Assembly (NCBI RefSeq): GCF_019801965.1
Contig: NZ_JAHVIA010000007.1
Location: forward strand, 300,269 to 364,268
DNA from: Salipiger bermudensis
Lineage (GTDB): Bacteria > Pseudomonadota > Alphaproteobacteria > Rhodobacterales > Rhodobacteraceae
Reading direction: 5' to 3'
DNA length: 64,000 bases
The position numbers were made by a program, and so were the translations under genes. Of the stretch, positions 1 through 8,801 are shown piece by piece. The notes beneath the pieces are model-generated. The model was not told where the DNA came from. It was given only the letters and a program-made list of their open reading frames with translations, and did not search any database. The number at the start of each line of letters is the position of its first letter. Position 1 is the stretch's first letter.

Positions 1-30
1 TGAGTTCTGAGGCCAACGCGAACCGCGCCC

Positions 31-145
31 TCGCCAGCCCGCGGGATGGCGACCCGACCGATGATCCTCTTGGTTTATCCCGGCCAGATCCGAAGGACCA
101 CGACACGATGCGCTCGGCCCAACCAAATCGCCAGCCCCGGGGGCG
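31..145 (+). repeat. Dispersed intergenic repeat, copy A
   Basis: About 115 bp that closely match the sequence at 32150-32285. Shared blocks include CGCCAGCCCGCGGGATGGCGA at the left, TTTATCCCGGCC in the middle, TCCGAAGGACCACGACAC after it, and ATCGCCAGCCCCGGGGGCG at the right. It contains no convincing gene. It faces a third, inverted copy at 181-300, so the two could pair as a long imperfect hairpin. I do not recognise the family. No transposase lies inside or beside it. Confidence 0.75.
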
Positions 146-180
146 AGCAGCGTGCCCGCGCGGAATAGAGGCCGCAGGCC

Positions 181-300
181 GCCGCGCATCGCCGGGCCGC
201 CCCCCGGACCGGCGATTTAGTGACGCAGGTGCCAAGCTTCGAGGTCCTTCGGATGTGGCCGGGATAAATCGAGGGATTCTCTGCGACGATCGCCAGTCCG
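181..300 (-). repeat. Dispersed intergenic repeat, copy C (inverted)
   Basis: Read on the minus strand, this stretch carries the same core as the copies at 31 and 32150: CGATTTATCCCGGCCACATC, then CGAAGGACC, then after about 30 bp AAATCGCC, a G-rich stretch, and GGCGATGCGCGGC. It is more diverged than the other two, especially in the left arm. Together with copy A it fills the 360 bp before the Lrp-type gene, where no other feature is visible. Confidence 0.65.
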
Positions 301-359
301 CGGCCCGACGCTGCGCGGCGGCGTCTCCCGTCCAATCGGATCAGACGCACCGCAACCGC

Positions 360-815
360 TCACACCGGCAGCGCCGTGGTGTTCTTGATCTCTTCCATCG
401 ACAAGAGCGCGGTGACGTTGTGCACCTTCACCTCCGAGATCAGCGCCTGATAGAACACATCATAGGCCCGGGCGTTCTGAACCCGGACCTTGAGGATGTA
501 GTCGATATCCCCCGCCAGCCGGTGCGCCTCCATCACCTCGGGGCGCGAGCGCACCGCGTGCAGGAAGCGCCCCTGCCAGTCGGCATCATGCTCCGAGGTC
601 CGCACCAGCACGAAGAAACACGCCTCGAAGCCCAGCTTGTCGGCATCCGCGATGACGACCTGCGGCCCGATCACCCCACCCTCGCGCATCTTGCGAATCC
701 GGTTCCACACCGGGGTCTTGGACGAGCCCACCGCGCGGGCAATCTCGTCGAGTGAACGGCCCGCATCGAGCTGCAGTTCGCGAAGGATTTTCCGATCGGT
801 GCCGTCGAGCTGCAT
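360..815 (-). CDS. Lrp/AsnC family transcriptional regulator
   Basis: A 151-residue protein of normal Lrp/AsnC length. Residues 1-60 form the winged helix-turn-helix (KILRELQLDAGRSLDEIA, then SSKTPVWNRIRKMREGGVI). The rest is the RAM ligand-binding and oligomerisation domain, with HRLAGDIDYILKV near the effector site. It is transcribed divergently from cobA and the sulfite reduction genes, with about 150 bp between. A role in controlling them is therefore likely, but this is inference. The effector is not known; Lrp-type proteins usually sense amino acids. The start is the ATG at 815. Confidence 0.9.
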   Translation of the reverse strand: MQLDGTDRKILRELQLDAGRSLDEIARAVGSSKTPVWNRIRKMREGGVIGPQVVIADADKLGFEACFFVLVRTSEHDADWQGRFLHAVRSRPEVMEAHRLAGDIDYILKVRVQNARAYDVFYQALISEVKVHNVTALLSMEEIKNTTALPV

Positions 816-872
816 GGGTTTTCCTCTTTCCTGTCCATCCGTAGACGCTGTTTCATATCACGCCACCCAGAG

Positions 873-952
873 AGAACAAAGTTCTTTAAAACCGCCCCCT
901 CCTAGCGGGAAAGGGGGAAAATGTTCTATATTTCCGTGAGCGAAACACTCAC
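873..952. promoter_or_regulatory. Divergent promoter region of Lrp-type regulator and cobA operon
   Basis: The sequence has a 13-bp palindrome AGAACAAAGTTCT at 873-885, a -10-like TATATT at 927-932, and an inverted repeat GTGAG-N7-CTCAC at 936-952 just before the cobA start. No good -35 hexamer sits 17 bp upstream of TATATT, which suggests an activator-dependent promoter. The palindrome lies roughly 60 bp upstream of the expected transcription start, a plausible site for the adjacent Lrp-type regulator or a CysB-like activator. Confidence 0.45.
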
Positions 953-967
953 AGCGGACGGACCCAC

Positions 968-1741
968 ATGGCACATACCTCCCAGACCCCGCCCCGCGGG
1001 CACGTGGCCTTTGTCGGCGCCGGCCCCGGCGACCCGGAGCTTCTGACCGTCCGTGCCCTGCGCGAGATCCAGGAGGCCGAGGTCATCCTGCACGACCAGC
1101 TCGTGCCCGAAGCGATCCTGTCGCTGGCCTCAGCGACCGCCACGCTGGTGCCCGTCGGCAAGAAGGGCTTCGGCCCGTCGATGAAGCAGGGGGATATCAA
1201 TGCCCTCATCATCGCGCACGCGCAAAGCGGTGCCCGCGTGATCCGCCTCAAGGCTGGGGATCCCGGCGTGTTCGGCCGGCTCGACGAGGAAACCGAGGCG
1301 CTCGACGCCGCCGGCATCCCCTACCACGTCACCCCGGGCCTGACCGCCTCGACCGCCGCCGCCGCCAGCCTCGGCGTCTCACTCACCAAGCGCGGCCGCA
1401 ACTCCGACCTGCGCCTGCTCACCGGGCATGACGTCAAGGGCTTCGCCGAGCAGGACTGGCGCACGCTGGCCCGCCCAGGTGCCGTCGCCGCGATCTACAT
1501 GGGCAAGCGCGCCGCGCGGTTCCTGCAGGGACGGCTGATGATGCATGGTGCCGATCCCGCCACCCCGGTGACCGCGGTCGAAAACGCCTCGCGCCCCAAC
1601 GAGCGCCACATCGCCACCACCCTCGCCATGCTGGCCGCCGATCTCGATGCCGCCGAGCTCGATGGCCCCGCCGTGCTGCTGCTGGGCCTCGCCCCGCAGG
1701 CGGCCCGCGCCCTCGCAATCGCCAGACAGGAGGTTTCCTGA
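968..1741 (+). CDS. cobA: Uroporphyrinogen-III C-methyltransferase (SUMT)
   Basis: A 257-residue protein that methylates uroporphyrinogen III at C2 and C7 to give precorrin-2, the entry to siroheme and cobalamin. The SAM-binding motif VGAGPGDPELLTVRALR is near residues 16-32 and the second family motif PVTAVENASRPNER near residues 198-211. The length matches a single-domain SUMT, not the fused CysG. It heads the sulfite reduction operon, so its job here is probably siroheme supply to the reductase encoded downstream. Its stop shares one base with the next start (TGATG). Confidence 0.95.
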   Translation: MAHTSQTPPRGHVAFVGAGPGDPELLTVRALREIQEAEVILHDQLVPEAILSLASATATLVPVGKKGFGPSMKQGDINALIIAHAQSGARVIRLKAGDPGVFGRLDEETEALDAAGIPYHVTPGLTASTAAAASLGVSLTKRGRNSDLRLLTGHDVKGFAEQDWRTLARPGAVAAIYMGKRAARFLQGRLMMHGADPATPVTAVENASRPNERHIATTLAMLAADLDAAELDGPAVLLLGLAPQAARALAIARQEVS

Positions 1742-2040
1742 TGCCCAAGGCCTTTACCCCGAAAGTCGTCACCGCCAATGCCCTGCTCGAGGGCGACGTG
1801 ATCTACCTCGCCGCCGATGACCGCTGGGTCCGGCGCCTCGACGAGGCCGAGATCATCACCGACGAGGCCATCGCGCAGCTTCGCCTGCTCGACGCGCAGG
1901 CCCGCGCCTCCGAGGCGGTCGGCGTCTACCTCGCCGACATGGCCCCCACCGAGGCTGGACCGCAGCCCACGCATTTCCGCGAGGAGTTCCGCGCCACCGG
2001 CCCGTCCAACTACCACCACGGCAAGCAGGCCGCCGGCTGA
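1741..2040 (+). CDS. DUF2849 family protein
   Basis: A 99-residue protein of unknown function, of the DUF2849 type found in alphaproteobacteria between siroheme methyltransferase and sulfite reductase genes. The N-terminus (FTPKVVTANALLEGDVIYL) and a GVYLADM motif fit that family. It is acidic and soluble with no membrane segment. Translational coupling to cobA and its position before the sulfite reductase gene suggest an accessory role in siroheme insertion or reductase assembly. The role is inferred from context only. Confidence 0.85.
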   Translation: MPKAFTPKVVTANALLEGDVIYLAADDRWVRRLDEAEIITDEAIAQLRLLDAQARASEAVGVYLADMAPTEAGPQPTHFREEFRATGPSNYHHGKQAAG

Positions 2041-2105
2041 GGCCGCGCCCCTTCTCGAAGACATTTGCGGGGTCCATCCGTGACCCCCGCGGGAGAGACT
2101 GACAG

Positions 2106-3779
2106 ATGTACAGCTACACAGAGTTCGACACAGCCTTCGTTGCAGAGCGCAACCGCCAGTTCCGTCAGCAGGTGGAGCGCCGCATCTCCGGGGCCCTCAC
2201 GGAGGACGAGTTCAAGCCGCTGCGCCTGATGAACGGCCTCTATCTCCAGCTGCACGCCTACATGCTGCGCGTGGCGATCCCCTATGGCACCCTCAACGGC
2301 GCGCAGATGGACCAGCTCGCGCTGCTGGCCGAGAAGTGGGACAAGGGCTACGGCCATTTCACCACCCGCCAGAACATCCAGTACAATTGGCCCGAGCTGC
2401 GCGACGTGCCCGACATGCTCGACGCGCTGGCCGAGGTCGGCATGCACGCCATCCAGACCTCGGGCAACACCATCCGCAACGTGACCGCCGATCACTTCGC
2501 CGGCGCCGCCGCCGACGAGGTCGCCGACCCGCGCCCCGTCGCCGAGCTGCTGCGTCAGTGGTCGACCGATCACCCCGAATTCCAGTTCCTGCCGCGCAAG
2601 TTCAAGATCGCCGTCACCGGCGCCGAGAACGACCGCGCCGTGATCAAGGCGCATGACATCGGCATCCAGGTCGTCGAGCATGACGGCGAGATCGGCTACC
2701 GCGTCCTTGTGGGCGGCGGGCTTGGCCGCACCCCGATGATCGGCAAGGAGCTCGCGCCCTTCGTACCGCAGGCCGATCTGCTGCCCTATGTCGAGGCCGT
2801 GGTCTCGGTCTGGAACCTGCTCGGCCGGCGCGACAACAAGTACAAGGCCCGCATCAAGATCACCGTGCACGAGCACGGCATTGACGAGATCCGCGAGCGG
2901 GTCGCGGCGCGCTTTGCCGAGACCAAGGCGGCGTTCGGCGGCGTCGATCTCGAGCTCTTCGAGGAGATCGAGGCGCAGTTCGCCCCGCCCGCCTTCCGCA
3001 ACGCGCCGACCGAGGCGTTCGATGCCGCCTACGAGGCCGACCCGGTGTTCCGCGCCTGGTGCGACAGCAACCTCACCGCGCACAAGGCCGGCGGCTATGC
3101 CATCGCGCAGATCAGCCTCAAGGCCCACGGCAAGACCCCGGGCGATGCCACCGCCGAGCAGATGCGCGTGATGGCCGATCTCGCCCGCCGCTTCGGCCAT
3201 GACGAGCTGCGCATCACCCACGAGCAGAACGTGGTGCTGCCGCATGTCCACAAGTCCGACCTGCCCGAGATCCACAAGATCCTGAAGGCGCATGGTCTGG
3301 CGACGGCCAATATCGGCAAGATCTCGGACATCATCGCCTGCCCCGGCATGGATTACTGCGCGCTGGCGACCGCCCGCTCGATTCCCATCGCGCAGGAGAT
3401 CGCGACCCGGTTCGACGAGCTGAAGATCGAAAACGAGATTGGCGAGCTGAAGATCAAGATCTCCGGTTGCATCAACGCCTGCGGCCACCATCACGTGGGC
3501 CATATCGGCATCCTCGGCCTTGATCGTGCCGGCGTGGAGAACTACCAGATCACCCTTGGGGGTGATGCCACCGAGACCGCGAGCCTCGGGGAACGCACCG
3601 GGCCCGGCTTCCCGGCGGAAGAGGTGGTGCCCGCGATCGAACGCATCGTGGACGCCTACATGCAACATCGAGAAGGACCCGGCGAAAGCTTCCTGCAAAC
3701 CTACCGCCGCATCGGTATGGCCCCCTTCAAGACGGCGCTCTACGGCGAGGACGCAGGCAAGCGGCAGCGGGCTGCGTGA
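2106..3779 (+). CDS. cysI: Siroheme-dependent nitrite/sulfite reductase
   Basis: A 557-residue siroheme/[4Fe-4S] reductase that reduces sulfite to sulfide (or nitrite to ammonia). The cluster-binding cysteines are visible as CPGMDYC (near residue 415) and ISGCINACGHHH (near residue 455). The two repeated ferredoxin-like/NiRD halves begin near residues 50 and 320. Context (cobA before, cysH after) favours assimilatory sulfite reduction. The length and lack of a CysJ-type flavoprotein partner suggest a ferredoxin electron donor, consistent with the ferredoxin-NADP reductase gene downstream. It is 4 bp from cysH. Confidence 0.93.
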   Translation: MYSYTEFDTAFVAERNRQFRQQVERRISGALTEDEFKPLRLMNGLYLQLHAYMLRVAIPYGTLNGAQMDQLALLAEKWDKGYGHFTTRQNIQYNWPELRDVPDMLDALAEVGMHAIQTSGNTIRNVTADHFAGAAADEVADPRPVAELLRQWSTDHPEFQFLPRKFKIAVTGAENDRAVIKAHDIGIQVVEHDGEIGYRVLVGGGLGRTPMIGKELAPFVPQADLLPYVEAVVSVWNLLGRRDNKYKARIKITVHEHGIDEIRERVAARFAETKAAFGGVDLELFEEIEAQFAPPAFRNAPTEAFDAAYEADPVFRAWCDSNLTAHKAGGYAIAQISLKAHGKTPGDATAEQMRVMADLARRFGHDELRITHEQNVVLPHVHKSDLPEIHKILKAHGLATANIGKISDIIACPGMDYCALATARSIPIAQEIATRFDELKIENEIGELKIKISGCINACGHHHVGHIGILGLDRAGVENYQITLGGDATETASLGERTGPGFPAEEVVPAIERIVDAYMQHREGPGESFLQTYRRIGMAPFKTALYGEDAGKRQRAA

Positions 3780-3783
3780 CCGC

Positions 3784-4575
3784 ATGAGCTTTCAATCCCT
3801 CCCTGACACGCAGGCCTCCGGTGCGCCCGCGCTCGGCGCCGATGCGCTGGCCGATCTGCGCCAACGGGTCGCGGCGCTGAACGCGCGTTACCGGCATCAC
3901 GGCGCGGTCTCGGTGCTCGAGGGCGCGCTGCGCGATCCCGAGGCAGGCGAGATCGCCATGGTGTCGTCCTTCGGCGCCGAGTCGATCGCGCTCCTGCACC
4001 TCGTGGCGATGATCGACCGCAAGACGCCGGTGCTGTTCATCGACACGCGGCTGCTGTTTGCCGAGACGCTGGTCTACCAGCAGGACGTGGCCGAGCGGCT
4101 GCATCTCGAGGACGTGCGGGTGATCCGCACCGACGAGACGATGCTGGCGCAGCGCGATCCGAATGACGACCTGCGCCTGAGCAGCACCGATGCCTGCTGT
4201 GCGCTGCGCAAGACGGTGCCTCTGGAGCAGGCGCTGTCGGGCTTCGACGGCTGGATCACCGGCCGCAAGCGCTTCCAGTCGGCGACCCGGCAGGCGCTCG
4301 AGTTCTTCGAGCTCGAGGACGCGACCGGCCGCATCAAGGTCAACCCGCTGGCGCATTGGGCGCCGGAGGATGTCCGGGCCTACATGGACGAGAACCGCCT
4401 GCCCCGGCACCCGCTGGTGGCCAAGGGCTACCCGTCGATCGGCTGCGCGCCGTGCACCTCCCCGGTGGCCGAGGGCGAAGACCCGCGGTCGGGGCGCTGG
4501 CGCGGCGAAGAGAAAGTGGAATGCGGCATCCATTTTGCCAATGGCCGCATGGTGAGACAAGGACCGAGCACATGA
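3784..4575 (+). CDS. cysH: Phosphoadenylyl-/adenylyl-sulfate reductase
   Basis: A 263-residue thioredoxin-dependent reductase that makes sulfite for CysI. The nucleotide-binding part begins with VSSFGAESIALLHL near residue 58. Paired cysteines are present as DACCALRKTVPL and SIGCAPCTSP, the [4Fe-4S] pattern typical of enzymes that use APS rather than PAPS. The C-terminal ECGIH carries the catalytic cysteine. The substrate is therefore probably APS. The ATG at 3784 is chosen because it follows the cysI stop by 4 bp; the open frame extends upstream inside cysI. It overlaps the next gene by ATGA. Confidence 0.93.
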   Translation: MSFQSLPDTQASGAPALGADALADLRQRVAALNARYRHHGAVSVLEGALRDPEAGEIAMVSSFGAESIALLHLVAMIDRKTPVLFIDTRLLFAETLVYQQDVAERLHLEDVRVIRTDETMLAQRDPNDDLRLSSTDACCALRKTVPLEQALSGFDGWITGRKRFQSATRQALEFFELEDATGRIKVNPLAHWAPEDVRAYMDENRLPRHPLVAKGYPSIGCAPCTSPVAEGEDPRSGRWRGEEKVECGIHFANGRMVRQGPST

Positions 4576-4955
4576 GCATCATCGTCACCGACGCGGGCTT
4601 CGCGCCCGACGACTGGAGCGCCGGCTTCGAGGCCGAGACCGTGCGCGACCTGCCCTCCGACACCGCGCCCGAGGCGCTGGACTTCGACGCCGACACCCAG
4701 ATGATCCGCATCGACTTCCCGAGCTTCGCCGACGGCCGCGGCTTCACGCTGGCCCGGCTGCTGCGCCTGCGCGGCTATACCGGCCGCCTGCGTGCCAAGG
4801 GCCACGTGATCTCGGATCAATATGCCATGGCGCGCCGTTCGGGCTTCGACGAGGTCGAGATCTCCGAGGAGCTCGCCGCGCGCCAGCCCGAGGCCGACTG
4901 GCTCTTCCGCTCAAATTGGCAGCAGCACGACTACCAGAGCCGCATGCGCGGCTGA
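4572..4955 (+). CDS. DUF934 family protein
   Basis: A 127-residue protein of the DUF934 family, which accompanies cysH/cysI in alpha- and betaproteobacteria. The family-like core reads FDADTQMIRIDFPSFADGRG, followed by FTLARLLRLR and GHVISDQYAMARRSGFDEVE. It starts inside the cysH stop (ATGA), so the two are probably translationally coupled. It is thought to be an oxidoreductase accessory of sulfate assimilation, but no activity can be read from the sequence. Confidence 0.88.
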   Translation: MSIIVTDAGFAPDDWSAGFEAETVRDLPSDTAPEALDFDADTQMIRIDFPSFADGRGFTLARLLRLRGYTGRLRAKGHVISDQYAMARRSGFDEVEISEELAARQPEADWLFRSNWQQHDYQSRMRG

Positions 4956-5007
4956 GTCATCTTCCAATCCATACGAAAACGCTCTAGAAAGGGACTCGAG
5001 TTTCGTT

Positions 5008-5039
5008 CGCCTACAAATGAATTTCATGCTATGTAGGCG
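5008..5039. promoter_or_regulatory. Inverted repeat upstream of fpr
   Basis: CGCCTACA at 5008-5015 and TGTAGGCG at 5032-5039 form a perfect 8-bp inverted repeat separated by 16 bp, ending 21 bp before the fpr start. The spacing places the two half-sites about 2.3 helical turns apart, which suits a dimeric regulator better than an RNA terminator. It may be the operator that lets fpr respond separately from the cys operon. Confidence 0.45.
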
Positions 5040-5060
5040 CGACGTTTCGAGTTGATTGCC

Positions 5061-5924
5061 ATGACCGAGATGAGCCCCGTGACCGATACCAACGCCGCCA
5101 AAGCCGAAGCGCCCAAGAAGATGGTGCTGCCCGACGCCCAGACCGTGACCGAGGTCAAGCACTGGACCGACCGCCTGTTCTCGTTCCGCGTGACGCGTCC
5201 GGCCAGCCTGCGCTTCCGCTCGGGCGAGTTCGTGATGATCGGCCTGATGGGCGATCCGCATCCCGAGACCGGCAAGCAGAAACCCCTGCTGCGCGCCTAT
5301 TCGATCGCCTCGCCCTCCTGGGACGAAGAGCTCGAGTTCTACTCGATCAAGGTGCAGGACGGCCCGCTGACCTCGAAGCTGCAGCACATCCAGCCCGGCG
5401 ACGAGATCATCCTGCGCCCGAAGCCCGTCGGCACGCTGGTGCATGACGCGCTGCTGCCCGGCAAGCGCATCTGGTTCTTCGCCACCGGCACCGGCTTCGC
5501 GCCCTTCGCCTCGCTGCTGCGCGAGCCGCAGACCTACGCCGATTACGACGAGGTCATCATCACCCATACCTGCCGCGAGGCCGGTGAGCTCAAGTATGGC
5601 GCCGAGCTGATCGAAAGCCTGAAGACCGACGAGCTGCTCAACGAGCTGATCGGCGAGGGCTTCTGGAAGAAGATCAAGTACTACCCGACCACGACCCGCG
5701 AGGAGAGCGCCAAGATGGGCCGGATCACCGACCTGATGCGCTCGGGCGAGGCCTTCGCCGATCTCGGCGTCGCGCCGCTCAACCCCGAGACCGACCGCGC
5801 GATGATCTGCGGCAACCTCGCCTTCAACCTCGAGCTCAAGGAGATGTTCGAGGAATACGGGCTCGAGGAAGGCGCCAATTCCGATCCCAAGCATTACGTG
5901 GTCGAAAAGGCGTTTCTCGACTGA
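5061..5924 (+). CDS. fpr: Ferredoxin--NADP(+) reductase
   Basis: A 287-residue FAD flavoprotein that exchanges electrons between NADPH and ferredoxin or flavodoxin. The FAD-binding motif RAYSIASPSWDEELEFYSIK lies near residues 80-100, the NADP-binding loop ATGTGFAPFASL near residue 145, and the C-terminus ends KHYVVEKAFLD. The length fits the bacterial (subclass I-type) group. It follows the sulfite reductase operon and could supply its electrons. The ATG at 5061 is chosen; a TTG at 5052 and an ATG at 5070 are alternatives because no strong ribosome-binding site decides. Confidence 0.92.
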   Translation: MTEMSPVTDTNAAKAEAPKKMVLPDAQTVTEVKHWTDRLFSFRVTRPASLRFRSGEFVMIGLMGDPHPETGKQKPLLRAYSIASPSWDEELEFYSIKVQDGPLTSKLQHIQPGDEIILRPKPVGTLVHDALLPGKRIWFFATGTGFAPFASLLREPQTYADYDEVIITHTCREAGELKYGAELIESLKTDELLNELIGEGFWKKIKYYPTTTREESAKMGRITDLMRSGEAFADLGVAPLNPETDRAMICGNLAFNLELKEMFEEYGLEEGANSDPKHYVVEKAFLD

Positions 5925-5956
5925 GATCGCCCTGCTTCGCTTGTGCCGCAGTCACG

Positions 5957-5984
5957 CCCCCGCCCTCACCGGCGGGGGTCTTGC
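5957..5984 (+). terminator. Terminator after fpr
   Basis: An 8-bp G+C stem, CCCCCGCC at 5957-5964 and GGCGGGGG at 5971-5978, with a 6-nt loop and TCTTG after it, 33 bp past the fpr stop. The T-run is weak. Confidence 0.6.
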
Positions 5985-6105
5985 GTTGGGCCGCGACTGG
6001 CCCTGGATAGGCTGAGTGCGAAGGATCGGAGAAAAGCCCGGCACCCGTCCGGCCCGACATGGCCGGGGCGCCGCGCCGGCGTCGGGCGCGGCACCAAGGT
6101 CAGGG

Positions 6106-6726
6106 TCAGTCGTACTCGGCCTGCGACTGCGCGGCGTTGCGGGCGTCGATGCTCAGGAGCAGCGCGAAGAACAGCACCGCCAGCGCGCCGGCGGTGTAGA
6201 CCGACATGCCGTCGAGCAGCGGAATCGCGAAGGCCGACTCGGGCTCGAAGGAATTGCCGGCCACGATCGCCACGAAGCTCGAGAGCCCCACCACCGCCAT
6301 CAGGCCGGGCACCAGCGTGGCCGCGAGGCGCAGCGTGGCGAGCACCGTCGCCGCGGCGACGATCAGGCCGATCGCGGTGCCGTGCGACATCCGGTCGGAG
6401 GGCGCGAGCACGTGCTCGAACACAAGGTGATCGATGTCGGTACCACCGATCAGCGACAGCGACAGGTTGACCAGCGCCAGCGCGATGGTCGCGCAAGCGA
6501 GCGTCCGCGCGAGCCGCGCGGACAGCGGCGCGGTCATCCCCAGCATCGGCAGGCAGAGATAGAGCATCGCAAGGCACAGCGCCGTGCTCGGCACCGTGCT
6601 GGCAAGCTGCGGAGCCGGCCGCACGAGCAGATCGACGCCCAACGCCCAGCCGCCGAGCACACACAGCATCATCAGCGCGCCGAGAGCGGCGAGGATCCGA
6701 ACAAGGACGTGATGTTCGCGGGTCAT
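6106..6726 (-). CDS. Integral membrane protein, sensor-like, unknown function
   Basis: A 206-residue protein with about five or six hydrophobic segments separated by short charged turns and no soluble domain. It resembles the membrane sensor region found before histidine kinase or diguanylate cyclase domains, but here it stands alone. The loop GGTDIDHLVFEHVLAPSDRM between helices is the most polar part. The ATG at 6726 is chosen because the upstream open frame is arginine-rich and unlike a protein. It is convergent with fpr and divergent from infC. I do not recognise the family. Confidence 0.6.
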   Translation of the reverse strand: MTREHHVLVRILAALGALMMLCVLGGWALGVDLLVRPAPQLASTVPSTALCLAMLYLCLPMLGMTAPLSARLARTLACATIALALVNLSLSLIGGTDIDHLVFEHVLAPSDRMSHGTAIGLIVAAATVLATLRLAATLVPGLMAVVGLSSFVAIVAGNSFEPESAFAIPLLDGMSVYTAGALAVLFFALLLSIDARNAAQSQAEYD

Positions 6727-6973
6727 TTCAAACGTGCCGTCGAGCAGAGGGAGTTGAGCAGGCTCACCGCATTCTACCGAAACTCGTGAGAATTCTGCAA
6801 GTCCGTGTTTGCACCAGCCAACGCGCCTCCTCCGCCGCTTGCGCCGCGTCCTCGGCAAGAATGGCGGCGCCGCGAGACCGTCGCTGCGACCCGAGGCCGC
6901 GCCCCCGGGAGGGCCCCAGGCAGCGCCGCCCCGGCGCCGCTGGCGGATCTGCCATGCAGCCAGCAATAATCGC
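6727..6973. other. Intergenic region without visible gene
   Basis: About 250 bp of GC-rich sequence between the membrane protein start and the infC promoter. I see no convincing coding frame, tRNA or hairpin with T-run. It may hold the promoter of the membrane protein and part of the infC leader. Confidence 0.4.
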
Positions 6974-7002
6974 TTGAAACACTGGGCCGGCAGCCCTATT
7001 TT
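6974..7002 (+). promoter_or_regulatory. Probable infC promoter
   Basis: TTGAAA at 6974-6979, 17 bp, then TATTTT at 6997-7002. This is a good sigma-70-type match placed about 40 bp before the infC start codon. Confidence 0.55.
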
Positions 7003-7039
7003 GCGCCTCCAAAGTGTTCACGGTAAAAGGACCGATACC

Positions 7040-7585
7040 ATAGCTCGCAGACCTCACAACGCGCCCCCCACGCGCGACACCGGCCCCCGCGTCAACGATC
7101 GCATCCGGGCCCCTGAAATCCGTCTGATCGGCGCCGAAGGCGAGAACCTGGGCGTCCAGCCCCCGCGACGCGCGATGGAGCTGGCCGAGCAGGCCGGGCT
7201 CGACCTCGTCGAGATCTCGCCCAATGCCAATCCGCCGGTCTGCAAGATCATGGACTTCGGCAAGTTCAAGTACGAACAGCAGAAGCGCGAATCCGAAGCC
7301 CGCAAGAAGCAGAAGATCATCGAGGTCAAAGAGGTGAAGTTCCGCCCCGGCACCGACACCCACGACTACGACGTGAAGATGCGCAACGTGCTGAAGTTCC
7401 TCGAGAAGGGCGACAAGGTGAAGATCACCCTGCGGTTCCGCGGTCGCGAGATGGCGCACCAGAACCTCGGCCGCGAGCTGCTCGAGCGGGTGGCGGAAGA
7501 CGTCAAGGAGCTCGGCAAGGTCGAGAACATGCCGAAGATGGAAGGCCGCCAGATGATCATGATGATCGGACCGCTGGCGAAGTAG
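7040..7585 (+). CDS. infC: Translation initiation factor IF-3 (ATA start)
   Basis: A 181-residue IF-3 that binds the 30S subunit and rejects non-standard start codons and wrong initiator tRNA. The N-domain ([17 protein letters not shown]) and C-domain ([15 protein letters not shown], then [18 protein letters not shown]) are complete. No ATG, GTG or TTG lies at the expected start. The frame instead begins ATA GCT CGC AGA CCT CAC (M/I-A-R-R-P-H), with AAAGGA 9 bp upstream. A rare start is a hallmark of infC, where it permits autoregulation by discriminating against its own start codon. The rest is unremarkable. Confidence 0.93.
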   Translation: MARRPHNAPPTRDTGPRVNDRIRAPEIRLIGAEGENLGVQPPRRAMELAEQAGLDLVEISPNANPPVCKIMDFGKFKYEQQKRESEARKKQKIIEVKEVKFRPGTDTHDYDVKMRNVLKFLEKGDKVKITLRFRGREMAHQNLGRELLERVAEDVKELGKVENMPKMEGRQMIMMIGPLAK

Positions 7586-7620
7586 TCTCCGCCCTTTAGC
7601 ACGACAGACCGACAGACCGA

Positions 7621-7646
7621 CCCGCCGCTTCGCCGGCGGGTTTTTC
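7621..7646 (+). terminator. Terminator after infC
   Basis: CCCGCCG at 7621-7627 pairs with CGGCGGG at 7634-7640 and is followed by TTTTTC. This is a standard intrinsic terminator 36 bp after the infC stop. Confidence 0.8.
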
Positions 7647-7724
7647 TTTGCGTGGGGGCTTTGGCCGGAGCTTTGGGTCTTGGGGGGGGGGCGTCTGGCT
7701 GGCCTCCGTTTGTCTGGCTAGGCG

Positions 7725-7800
7725 TGTCCTGGGGGCGCTGCCCCCGTCCGCGCGGGGCGCGGCCTCCCCCGAGGTATTTTTGAACCAGAGAAGACGAGCG
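7725..7800 (+). repeat. Roseobacter-type intergenic element (GAGGTATTT...AGAAGACGAG)
   Basis: A short palindrome GGGGGCGCTGCCCCC, a GC-rich spacer, then CCCCCGAGGTATTTTTGAAC continuing into CCAGAGAAGACGAG. Related elements lie at 25795-25870, inverted at 25877-25925, and as a weaker variant at 29536-29610. It lies downstream of both infC and the convergent MoeA-like gene, the usual position for this element in the family. The 140 bp between the infC terminator and the gene at 7812 holds nothing else. Confidence 0.7.
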
Positions 7801-7811
7801 GGGCGGTGGGC

Positions 7812-8797
<986 letters not shown>

Positions 8798-8801
<4 letters not shown>

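Noticed and set aside
2010..3785. A 591-codon open frame on the strand opposite cysI
   Set aside because: High G+C with third-position bias keeps the complementary frame open. Its translation is low in complexity and matches no family, while cysI is complete on the other strand.
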